Shown here: positions 12,366-23,900 of the stretch, in pieces
How positions within the stretch are numbered: position 1 is the stretch's first letter
Layout of the letters: every line of letters starts with the position of its first letter
From: Nymphaea colorata
Lineage: Eukaryota > Streptophyta > Magnoliopsida > Nymphaeales > Nymphaeaceae
Direction: 5' to 3'
DNA length: 64,000 bases
Assembly: GCF_008831285.2 (NCBI RefSeq)
Contig: NC_045147.1
Span: forward strand, 16,346,854-16,410,853
Position numbers and translations under genes: made by a program
Notes under the pieces: generated by a model
Told to the model about the DNA's origin: nothing
Database searches by the model: none
Seen by the model: only the letters and a program-made list of their open reading frames with translations

Positions 12366-15300
12366 ATGGCGGTCAGGGCGATGGATGTGCCCGCCCTCTC
12401 TCTTCTGCTCGCTATTCTCGTCTTGAGCTCTTGCCGAGGAGCTCGGTCGGATGCGTCGGATCACAGATACAAGGACGGTGACCCCGTTCCTCTTTACGTC
12501 AACAAAGTCGGCCCCTTTCACAACCCCAGGTGCGTCTTTTCTGGATCCGATGGTCTGGATTTAGAGGGTTTCGAGCGGGTTTTCCCCTTTCTCGCTTGTG
12601 AGATTGGTCTGCTACTTGGCTCAGATCTAAAGTTCTTTGTGGTTCCATTGCTAGGGTTTCTGATCTCCTGCTTCTTTTTTCTATTTTTTTCGCTAAATCT
12701 GTTCGTTCGCCGCATGCGTTGGTTAAGTTCGAAAAGCTCATGTAATTCTGATAATAGCGAGGAAATGATTGGCGATAGTTTGACTTCTATTTTGTATTTG
12801 GGGAACTCTAAACCTTTTTTTTCTTTTTGAGAAATTGTTAGAGAATGTTGTATGAAGCGCTTTCGTTTAGAACGGTTTTGTTCCGCACACTGACGGCTTT
12901 GTTTTTGATCTCGTCTGTGTCGATTGAACCTAATCTGAGTCCATGTGGTTTTTCTTGATAACAGTGAGACGTATCGTTATTTCGATCTACCGTACTGTTC
13001 ACCAGGTCAGCAGTGTCATCTTTTCGTAAGCATTATACCTCCATTTTTTTATTTTGAAAGTGTTTCTTTATTTTGCTTTTGATCTCGAAACTCGCAATGA
13101 TGCCCATGCAGGGGACGTGAAAGAGAAGAGAGAGGCTCTGGGCGAGGTTTTGAATGGCGATCGTTTGGTGGTTGCGCCTTACAAGCTTGATTTCAAGGTC
13201 ATGAAGTCGTCGGAACCTGTGTGCAAGAAGAAATTATCCAAGGAAGAGGTTGTGACATTCAGGCAAGCGGTGATCAAGGATTACTACTTCCAGATGTACT
13301 ATGACGATCTGCCGGTTTGGGGATTCATCGGGAAAGTTGAGAAGGACAGCAAAAACGATCCTAGCCAGGCGAGATATTTGCTCTTTAATGAAGTTCGTTT
13401 TGAGGTCTTGTACAACAACGATCGGGTGATCGAAATCAGCGTCCAGGCTTCTCCAGAGACCGCAGTTGATATTACTGAGGATAAGGAGGTCGATGTGGAA
13501 TTTTCATATTCAGCGTCGTGGAGGCAGACAAATACACCTTTTGAGGCGAGGATGGAGAGATACTCGAAGTCATCTTCGCTGCCTCATCACCTGGAGATCC
13601 ACTGGTTCTCGATCATAAACTCCTGTGTTACTGTCCTTCTTCTCACTGGATTTCTTGCGACCATTCTAATGCGTGTGCTAAAGAATGACTTTGTCAAGTA
13701 AGCTTGTTGTTTGCTGAAATATTTTATGTTATTTAATTCGCCAGCACTTCCATGGGCTGTTGTCCTAACTCGTGGTTTATTCAGATATTCTCATGATGAG
13801 GAGTCTGCTGAAGACCAAGAGGAGACTGGATGGAAGTACATCCATGGAGATGTTTTCAGATACCCAAAACATAAGTCCTTACTCGCTGCTGTTCTTGGGT
13901 CTGGGACGCAGCTGCTGACTCTGTAAGTACAGACGAGATCTTGTATTAGCATTGTTCATGAGCATTTTCTTTTTCCGACAGTTTGTTACTCATGTTTGCA
14001 ACATGCGATCCCAGAACAATCTTTATTTTATCCTGGCACTAGTTGGGGTCTTCTATCCATATAACAGAGGAGCTCTATTCACCGCACTGGTTCTTATATA
14101 TGCTTTTACATCTGGTATTGCTGGTTACACTGCAACGTCTTTCTATTGCCAGCTGGAGGGAACAAACTGGGTATGTGTTGTTGTCCTACCGAAAGCATAC
14201 CTTGTGCTTTCCTTTTTTTTTAGTCAAATATTGTAGTACGATCTATTTGATATTCAATCTGCTTTTTACAGGTGAGGAATTTGTTGCTCACTGGATGCCT
14301 CTTTTGTGGGCCTCTATTCCTTACATTTTGTTTTCTAAACACTGTTGCTATAGTTTACAGTGCTACTGCAGCATTGCCATTTGGCACCATCCTGGTTATT
14401 CTTCTCATATGGATGCTAGTTACATCACCTTTGCTTGTCCTGGGTGGTATAGCTGGTAAAAATAGTAAGGCTGAGTTCCAATCTCCAGTTCGGACAACAA
14501 AATATCCTAGGGAGATCCCACCATTGCCTTGGTACAGAGGAACTCTCACCCAGATGGTGATGGCTGGATTTTTGCCTTTCAGTGCTATCTACATTGAACT
14601 TTACTATATCTTTGCAAGTGTATGGGGGCATCGAATCTACACCATCTACAGCATTCTGTTCATTGTTTTCATCATTCTCATCATTGTCACTGCATTTATC
14701 ACCGTGGCACTGACATATTTTCAGCTCGCTGCTGAAGATCATGAATGGTGGTGGAGGTAGGTGAAGATGGTTCTAATTTCATGTTCATTTACTGACTCCA
14801 TGCACAATTGGTATGCTTCTTAGAGAAATGAGCTTTTGTTTGTAGCTTTAGGTTTTTTTAGCCCACATGGGTCCTGCTTTTTTTTTCTCCTTCTCTTATT
14901 TTAGTCTGTAGTTGCTTTCTGTTGTTCCACATCTGCTGACTTCTCTGATTTTTTTTTGTTGTGACATCATATAGGATTTCAACATGGCCTTTATTGAATT
15001 TATGTTTGAATTAGCTCTCTCGTAAAATTTACTTTTTTAAGCAAGATCATTGTCACATTGTCACAAATATAATGATAAGGTCTACAAAACAGAGAAAACT
15101 GAAAAGGGTCAAAATATTGCTGTTGCGAAAAATTTTTTCTTGTTATATTTCCCCCTTTTTTAATGAAACATTTTAAATGCATTTTAAACCTTCTCTTTCC
15201 ATTTCTTTTGTTTGTTTACCGTTTTAAGAACTGTGTTGTATTATTCTTTTTGTAAGAAAGTAACCTTTTATATACGTTGTAATTTTTTAAATGTTCTGAG

Positions 15301-15835
15301 GTTTTCCCAAGAATTTCTCATGGAACCCAACTTCACGATAAATACATGTGAAAAACCACACTTATAAAAGCACAAAAACAGTGTTGATGACATTACTTCT
15401 TATTTTTTATTCTTTTCTCATGTTGTTTCATAACTATGTTGAATGCAGTAGCAGCTTAATTTATCCTCTGAGTAGCCACCCAGTAATTCTCATAACTAGC
15501 TATATCAAATTTGTACATGAATTTTTACTCTATACCTGCTATGGAGTTTGTCCAACTGGGATACATCATGAAATCTGACACATAGGCTGCATATCAGCTA
15601 AGTGATAAGTGTCTAAAAATTGTTTGAGGCAATGGTGGGACAACTGCATGGTGCTTTAGTTGAATTGGGACATTTTTAACGGCACAACGTTAGTTCTTGA
15701 TTCTTTTGCTATATGAGTGTGAGATAGCTCTCTGTGGACAGTGATTATTCACATGAAAAAAGAATAATATGCTTTTTTGCAGATTTTGTAGTTTTTTAAT
15801 ATACTGCAATGACATTGATACTGATATGTGTGTGC

Positions 15836-15882
<47 letters not shown>

Positions 15883-17185
15883 TCTTGAGCACCAAGGTCC
15901 ACCATGAAAGAAATTCACAAGAAGATGGGTAAGCATCAACTAAAATCATCATCAGCCACTTCTGAGGAAGTGTCTGCAATGTGGACACTAAGATCTGAGA
16001 CCTAAACTTTTAACATGACACGTGGCTTGTTAGAAAGAAACCAATGACTATTCAAATTAAATAAGAGTCTGAAGTTTCACTACTTCAGTCAAAAAGATGA
16101 TTTGCCATCTTAATTTGAAATATTTAAGGCATTGAATTTTGATGCTATTAATGAGAGATGCCTTTCTGGACTCATGAATTTGTTGGTTTCTCGTTTTTAA
16201 GCAACTTAATTTCGGAGTATCCTTGTTGTACTTTCTTGTGTTATAAGAGCTTTGCATCAGACAAAAGGAAAAGAAAATATACCTAATTTTTCCAAGATAA
16301 TTTAGTCCAATGCTAAAAAAAATCCATGGGTAATGAAAGCAGTCACAAAGCTGGGAGTTATCATGCGAACGGACAGACAGATGGATACTAGAATAGGCAT
16401 AGACTCATGAAAGATTACCATGACTATGACGCACCGATTCTTTGAGGTTGGAATACCCAACAAAAACTAGGTCTGGGTGCTTAATTCTTGTATACCTCTA
16501 GCCTAGAAAGGCAGTCACAGAAGGAAGCATCCAGCGGCAGACATAAAGCAATCATTGTCGAACTCTTGGGGGGCATTTGATATCAACAATGAAAATTTTA
16601 AGTTTGACCCTATCCGTGGTGCTAGGATAATTTCTCATATATTCTCCATGTTTCTCAGGAAAGCACTACAAGTGAAAAGTCCACTGGTAGATACCTTTTT
16701 CCATACAACTATGGTGATTTTTTTATTTATATTGGTGATGTGATTTTGTAAGCAGGTAGTTTACCTTTTCAGGAAAAGAGTGTGTGAATTCTGTTATGTT
16801 GAAAATGTGTGGGAAAATTATGGTGCGAAGTTCATAGACTTGCAAGTGTGTGAACTAACCAGTCTTCAAGCTCTATTGAATGAATATTTTTTGTTTGATC
16901 TGGATTATGACAGTTGTGCACTGGTGTAAAAACATGTCCTGATATTTCTGTGGGGATTGATGCAGGGCTGTTCTTTGTGGAGGATCTACAGGGATATTTA
17001 TCTATGGATACTGCCTGTATTACTACTATGCACGATCGGACATGTCCGGTTTCATGCAAACGTCTTTCTTCTTTGGTTATATGGCATGCATTTGCTATGG
17101 CTTCTTCCTCATGCTTGGAACTGTTGGCTTCCGTGCTTCATTACTGTTTGTTCGCCATATATATCGGTCAATCAAGTGCGAGTAA
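12366..17185 (+). CDS. Transmembrane nine superfamily (TM9SF/EMP70) protein
   Basis: Seven exons: 12366-12529, 12965-13005, 13112-13697, 13785-13922, 14015-14170, 14272-14756 and 16966-17185. If one base is restored in exon 5 the product is 596 residues, the usual size for plant TMN1-4-type proteins. It has an N-terminal signal peptide (ALSLLLAILVLSSC), a lumenal domain with YVNKVGPFHNPSETYRYF and DLPVWGFIGKVE, a first membrane span before VLKNDFVK, then a multi-span C-terminal half (ALVGVFYPYNRGALF, LEGTNWVRNLLLTG, FGYMACICYGFFLMLG). The C-terminus is IKCE, fitting the KXD/E Golgi-retention motif of plant TM9 proteins. The family acts in Golgi/endosomal membrane trafficking. Exon 5 as written shifts frame at the T run 14026-14029. 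The last intron (14757-16965) is 2.2 kb. All junctions are GT-AG. The ATG at 12366 directly precedes the signal peptide. Confidence 0.93.
15837..15880. repeat. (GA)n microsatellite in TM9 intron 6
   Basis: About 22 uninterrupted GA units follow a short GT-rich stretch. It lies inside the 2.2-kb last intron of the TM9 gene. Long peptides of alternating Ser/Leu read from the opposite strand here are artefacts of the repeat. Confidence 0.95.
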
Positions 17186-19979
17186 TTAGAGTGCCTCAGA
17201 GAAAATTCAGGTACCTTGTTAGCTGGTTCTCTACTTTCCAAGCTTTGATATAGAGAAATAGCTTCAGATATGTTTTGTTGGAGTAGATACTAGGAAAAAA
17301 TAACTGTTAACTCAAACAAGCCAGGAAGATTGACGGTGTTTCCAGAAAAAAAGCTAGCTGAGCAATATCTTTTTTCTTGGGGAGCATGGTTTGTGAGAGA
17401 ACCTCAAGGCTCAGATATAGGAGTAGTTTGTAAGTTGTAACCTTACATGTACCTGTACTTTCTGGAAAGCCATTTTCGTTCTCATTGTTGCTTCTCTGGA
17501 CTGCTTCCCTCAGGAGTTGATGTATATTCTACGGAGGAATATTTCCTTATGGGCTTCAAAAATGTCTGTATTTCTTACGTTGGTGAATGGGAATTGAATT
17601 TCAAAATTCTGCATATTGTTTTGGTTACTTTGTTCTTCTGCTTGTGACTTCCTTGCTATTGTACTAGTTGTTTTCCCATTTGTAGATTTCGTTAACCTCA
17701 CAATTGTCTGGCTCAATGCCTTTTATATTTATCTTATGAACGAGGCCTTCTTTTCTAGAAAACTCTGAAAAGCGTGTGCGATGGTTTTTCTCAAAATGAG
17801 CCTGACCTTTTTGTTCAATCTTGTTAATCACACGTGCTGCCTAATGAATTTCTCATCAAGTATTTTCTGGCAACGAATGTGTTAAGGGTAGTGGTTTAAA
17901 ACACTGGCAACGTCAAATGACACTTTTAGCTGCTCAACACAAGCACTCATGGGGCCTTTCCTGTGTCTTTACATGGGGTTGTCTCTGGTTTCCTATCCTT
18001 TTCTCCTGTTAAATGGGTTATGGGGGGAAACGAGTACCAAATTAGGGACATTTTGAATGCTTCACTAGTGTCAATCTGGACCTTTAAATGACTGCGTCTA
18101 ATGGAATAGGGGGGATGAAAAAAAGGGAGACGTTAGAAGGCAACCATCTCAATTTGTCAAACAATAGTGAAATGAACAATCGATGCCTTGATCGAACAGC
18201 GGAAGTTCATGACTTTGTTATTTCAGATTACTTTTTTTAAAAAGTAATGCATAGCTATTAAAAGATAATGCAAGAGTGATCACGATGGAAGCCTAATCCT
18301 GCTCATTCCCCTAGGGTATATCCTAATCCTGTTCATTCTCCTAAGGTATATAGTTTGCTTTCGATGTCTTGGGGTGTTGTCCCTGTTGTTTTCAACTTGC
18401 ATGTTGGTGCTCCCCAACACATTTTTTACAACACATTGACATCTTAGAGATTTGAAAGATGTCTACTGACCCCTTCTCCATCCATTTCTCCAACCTCCTT
18501 TGGAACCAATTATCAAATTGAGTTTGCAAACCTAAAGAGCATAAGCTTGCAGAGATAAGGGAATCGAGAAGCTATTCAAACTAAATTGGCACCGCAGGAG
18601 GAGCTCGGTAGCTTTACCATCTTTATGTCAAGGTTCTAACTTCGTCATTCTTTAGCCGACAAAAAAATATGGGCACATAATTAGGTCAATGCTCTAGAGT
18701 TAGACAGGGCATGTGGTTTCCTCCATTGTTGGCATGCCAAAGGCGGATACACATTCTTTAGAGGGTTATTGGAGAAGGCTGAACTTAATACGATGGTTTT
18801 GGAAGGTGCTCTTAGAATAGCAGTGACGGAAGAAGGCTAAAATTTTTAGGGCAGGAGATGAAGCGCTCGATGTGGACTATCCATTAATCCAAATTGTCAA
18901 AAGATTTTAACTGATACAGGGCCATGCTGACCAATATGCGCCTCTCAATATTTAGAATTGCCATTTGGGGCCTTCAGCCTTCTTAATACTGTTTGCCCTT
19001 GATAAGATATCGACGGGAAAAATTCTATTCTCTTCAACATTTTATATCAAAGTTCTTCTATTGAAATGATATTAAATGCCCTTGCAAATTAATGAAGAAG
19101 GGGTACAAGCAAATTTGGAACAAGAAAAGCTAAAAATAACAGAAAGAATGGAATGTCTAAACGGTAATAGGGATGAATTTGCCAACCAGGATCCTTTTTG
19201 GCAATTACATATAAGTGAGGGGTAAACTGCAGGGAGATCCAAAATGTTAATCCAAGTATTCAAATTCAAGGCATCCTCAAGGCACAAGGTCCCAAAATGA
19301 CATTGGTGATATCGATTCTGGTCTCACTTGACTCCCACCAAATCTATTCTTCCCTTCAGCTGGGACTACGCAAGAAGTTGAGTCAACTGGAGCTCTACGT
19401 AAACTCGCTTGATTAAGTTTAACTAAAATTTTGAGTTTAAGTTTTACTGAAAAAAACTCGAACTTATAAACTAGTGAGTTCCAATTAAACTCAACTAAGC
19501 TCGTTTAGTGTAACTTATATTTTCTACTCAAAACTAATGAGAAAGATCAAATCAAATGAAGTAAAACAAATTTAAACGAGTAGAGCTTTTTACCAAATCA
19601 AACTACAGCTCGAGTCGAGCGCGAGCTCAGCATGATAGGAGCATAGTCGAGTCCGGCCCTACCTTCAGCGGTGTCGAGTGGAGTGACTGAGGGGTTGTGG
19701 TTCGGGTGGTGCGGGAGTGCTCTCCTTCCCTCCCGCAGATTTCGTTTGCTCATCCCCCGCCACTGCCGCCGTGAATCCCAGCTGAGGGGATGCTCCTTCC
19801 CCTCTCTCCGTCTCTACTCCTCCTGCAGTTTCTTCGGGCCTCTGGAATCCGTAAATAACCGCAGAATCGAGGCAGCCCCGAGATGCGGGGGACGGGGAGA
19901 AGTTCTCCGTTGGTTGGAAGGTGAAGAAGGTCCACCCCTGCAAGCGTTGGTCCTACAGAGAGTGGTGGTGGCGAAAAAG
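17186..19979. other. Spacer between TM9 and YaaW-like genes
   Basis: The start is probably the TM9 3' UTR. A 30-bp tandem duplication (CCTAATCCTG...GGTATAT) lies at 18292-18351. From about 19377 to 19640 there is a repeat-like stretch of CTCGAAC/AGCTCGAG words, resembling about 55540-55930. From about 19660 the sequence becomes GC-rich and probably holds the promoter and 5' UTR of the next gene. No coding exon is recognised before 19980. Confidence 0.5.
18292..18351. repeat. 30-bp tandem duplication
   Basis: Two adjacent 30-base units start at 18292 and 18322, each beginning CCTAATCCTG and ending GGTATAT, differing at three positions. They are intergenic. Confidence 0.8.
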
Positions 19980-20930
19980 ATGATTTCGATCACGCCAAAC
20001 TCCAATTTCCAATCCCAGAGGCTTTTCAGTCAGCTCGTTTCCGCTTTCCAATCCCCGCATTCCCCCCGCGCTTCTTCTCTTGTAAGAGGTCCATAGCCAA
20101 GGCTGATTTTTTCTGCTGGGATTGCCGTTTGTCTTCACAGTTGTTTGATTCGATCACTCACTGCAGGCCTTTTGTTATCGGCAGAGGTCGGGTTACGGCG
20201 TAAGGTTCTTGTGCTCGTTGCGTGCGGCAACGCAGCAGAAAGCTAATGGTGGATTCCGCACGCCCTCTGGCTCTGTGCATCGGTTTTTCGCAAGTTTTCG
20301 ATTGTTCGGTAGTGATGGATCGAGGTTTTTGCAGGTGGTTTCGATCCAGAACTACGGTCGGTGCTCGAACTGGCCACGGATGGTGAACTATCTGAAATTG
20401 GGAGCATTCTGTACGGGCGGAGGTAATTGAATGGCTTTAACTTTGCTGTTACTAATTTAAATGTGAAGTTTTAATTTCTTTGCCAGTTAATTCGATTTTT
20501 TGTTGGCTTTGGTTATCAGGTGCTGTCTGTTTCATTTTCTTAAAATTTTCTCTATTCATATTCAACTACAAAAAGTTCTTTCCGTCTTGTGCGGAATTGT
20601 TGAAGATATACCGGGAATGCGTTTTTGGCTAATTTTCTTTGCTTTCTGTTGTGGCGAAGAAGCTTATCTATTGCTGCATTGTTGAATGATTGTGTGTTTA
20701 AATTTGGTCTAGTTTGTCGACAAGTTGCGGGAAAAATGAAATATGATCCTTCTTATAGTTGATTAAAATGGAAGAATTTATTACGCCAGTTAATTGTGAA
20801 CGCACTGTGAAAGTTTTTCCGTCGACATAAGGTCGTCACAATATGAATAAGATGTGTTATCCATGACAACCAGGAATTTATGTATGTAACATCTTTTGAC
20901 AACTAGATAATTGACTTTTTGTTTCTTTTC

Positions 20931-20999
<69 letters not shown>

Positions 21000-23900
21000 G
21001 TCGAGTACGTACTTGTATAGAGGATCAAGGTTTGACGTGTTAGACAATTGCTACCGGTGTACAATGATGGTATATGTGTTTCTTCTGTTCTAGATCATAA
21101 TTATGCTAGTTTTCTTTTCGTCGCAATTTTTTGAAGATTATATGATGCACGGCATAAAATTTACGTTTTATATGCCATTTTTGTACTTGTTTTCTGTTAT
21201 AATTTGCAGCTTTACCATCTCTATCTCTATTTGCGTTTTGACCAGCTACTTTAGTCCATTACTAAAGTCCATCGCATATGGAGATAATGTCGATGATGTT
21301 ATGTATGAGGAGGCCGGGGAAGGAAGGGAAGCTATCGTTGAGCTGCTAGAGTCCCGATTTTTTTTCCTAGCTGCAGATGCTCGGGCAACATTAAGGCAAG
21401 GTTCAAAGTGTTCGAAAGTTTTGCTTCTCACTTCTAGTGTTTTTCAGTAATGTGCCTATCTCACCTTGCGTAATAATTGTGAAATGTAATTTTGGTCGTT
21501 CAATTATTTCCTAACGATTCAGCAGGAAAAAACCTGTCTCAGGAAGACTTTTGATGCTTCAGTTATTTTGTCTTAAAAAGTTAGACAAGGGAGTCATTGT
21601 GTATGCCTCATTGACATTTGATGTTTCATTAGATTCTGATCGGTACCCCATCTGATTTTGGTTTACATTATTATTTTAAGGGGTTGGAGGCCTTCCTACA
21701 GGGATGTTTTACTCGACTTGAGGAAGAAACTGAGGATTCCATGTTCTTCCAGATTGACAACAGGAGATTTGGAGGCAGAGATATTTCTTCACGTGTTGCA
21801 GGAGTTCTCAAGGTAGTATCTCCCATGTGCTGGTTTCTGTATAAGACCGCTGCATGATTAGTTATGTATTTGATTCTCCATTGTTGGCTTACAAACTGGA
21901 ACATATCATTCTTCATGGTAAGCCAGCCTTTGCACACTCATTATATGGTGCAGTGGCTTAAGTCTCCGTGTTGCTCAAGCCTCGTTTAAAAGAAGAGTAT
22001 GCAAAACTTATCTTTTTGTTACAATGCTGAAATAGTGCATAAGCAGCCTGTTTCAATCAAAAGAAAGAATCATTATCTGTTATTGTTTAAGAGTTAACTA
22101 GTTAAGCGATTAATATTACAGCTGGTGTTTAATATGTCAGTTTTTAAATGTACGACGAGTAAGTCATATTTACTTTTGTGGTTACTATCTGTTTCTATTT
22201 AGGATGTAAATGAAGCAGCATGTCATCTTGTTTCACATGTTGTTTTCCACTAGAAGCATGGCTCAGAATAATGTCCTTAGGTAACACAGGCTTAAGAGCT
22301 TTTTGTTGTATATGATGTCAACGACATGGAATGCCAGACATTTGAACCTAATTGTTTGGCTGTAATAAAGGGAAGAATAAGGATTAGGTTTGCATTAGTA
22401 TGTTCTTCAATTTTGCATGTTCAAAATTCAAACGTTTTTTTTATTTAGCATCATGAGGTCGTCATATTGATCTCCTAAATGAGGATTAATTTTTTGTTAG
22501 AGCAACTTGACTTTGTCTACTTTCAGTGAGGAAATGCCTCGCTTTTCCTTCTCCAGGGAGAATACCCGGTTTTCCGATTGTTATGCTTATACAGACGGAC
22601 CAGTTGGTGCCAATCAGTGGAAAATTGATGCTTTTGATGTGTTGAAAGTTGGAGCAAAGGAACTAAAGTTGATATTTTTGAAGGTTAATATTTCTTTTCA
22701 TTTTTATGTGCTTGATATACTGAATCACTTGTGCAGTTTATTGTTAAAATTGTTAGTTTGATTTGTACTATATTGGATTGTGAACAGGGTGGTGGTATGC
22801 TGACTCTAACAAAGATATATCAGTTGGTACGTTATACATGCTGGTCCACTTTGAATGCATTGTTGTTAAACTTAAACCAGTTCTTGCTGCCTCTAGACAT
22901 GATCTGGGTCTTCTTTCCTTTAATAGTTGAGGCGGAGCTTATCTGGAAAGTTGTTGCTGGAAGCTGCCAATTATCAGATAAAGCATGAAGCAATTAAAAA
23001 GGTAGAGTCATGTTGTCCATACTATTTTAAGAGTGATTCAGCTTTTGCACATTTAGCTTCAACGTACTTCTGGGTACAGAAGGTTGATCAGTTCTGGCAG
23101 TATCTTAGTCCATTCTTCATGAGCTTACCATAGATATGCCTCAATACAACCTCAGTACTTTCTAATTTTGTCTGTGTTACCTCTATTTCTGGTTTAACCT
23201 TTGGCTTGGCGAGGCAGCCACTCTTAAAATTGCTTCACTAGTATTTTCTAAAGACAGGTGTGGGATGCAGAACTTATGTAGTTGTCGAAAATTTCAGCTC
23301 AACCCTAGCAAAGCAGAATCCATGTGTATGTATTTGTGGCTTTAACTATCTAACCACATAAAAGAATGTACAACAGAAGTGCAGAATGCAAGGTTTCACT
23401 TGACTTTATTATCTACTGGCTACATTAGAAAGTTGCAACAGTTCTCTTTTGGAACTTCTTGTTGGAAGCAATTGCTTCATTCAGCTGATTGAAGCAGCGG
23501 CATATTTTTTCCCCTTTAATGGACTTATGTCTTATGCTATGCTCTTCTGAAATGTGGTGCAAGTTGTTTTTATTGTCAAATTGTACTATCTGTTGCATTG
23601 CATGTATACAATCCCAGGAGTTTGGGTTTGCTTTTTCTCTTTGTTAGACATACAGAATCATTATCTGTCCTGCTGTTAAGGTAAAAAACCAGAAATTTTT
23701 AGTTGTGCTTCAGTGGATGTGTAATCCTTAATATTATAATTAGTTCAAGTGAATTACTATATGAGGATCCCATTGTATTTTTTTTCCATTGGAAATGGCT
23801 ATATGAGGAAATGGAAGACAGACAGATCCATTATAAATGTTCAAATCAAAATCTGGCGAAGCTATTGCTCCATTGCTTAGCTAAATAGCCTGACTTCTGT

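Noticed and set aside
15690..15988. Minus-strand frames with long Ser/Leu repeats
   Set aside because: They are translations of the (GA)n microsatellite inside the TM9 intron.
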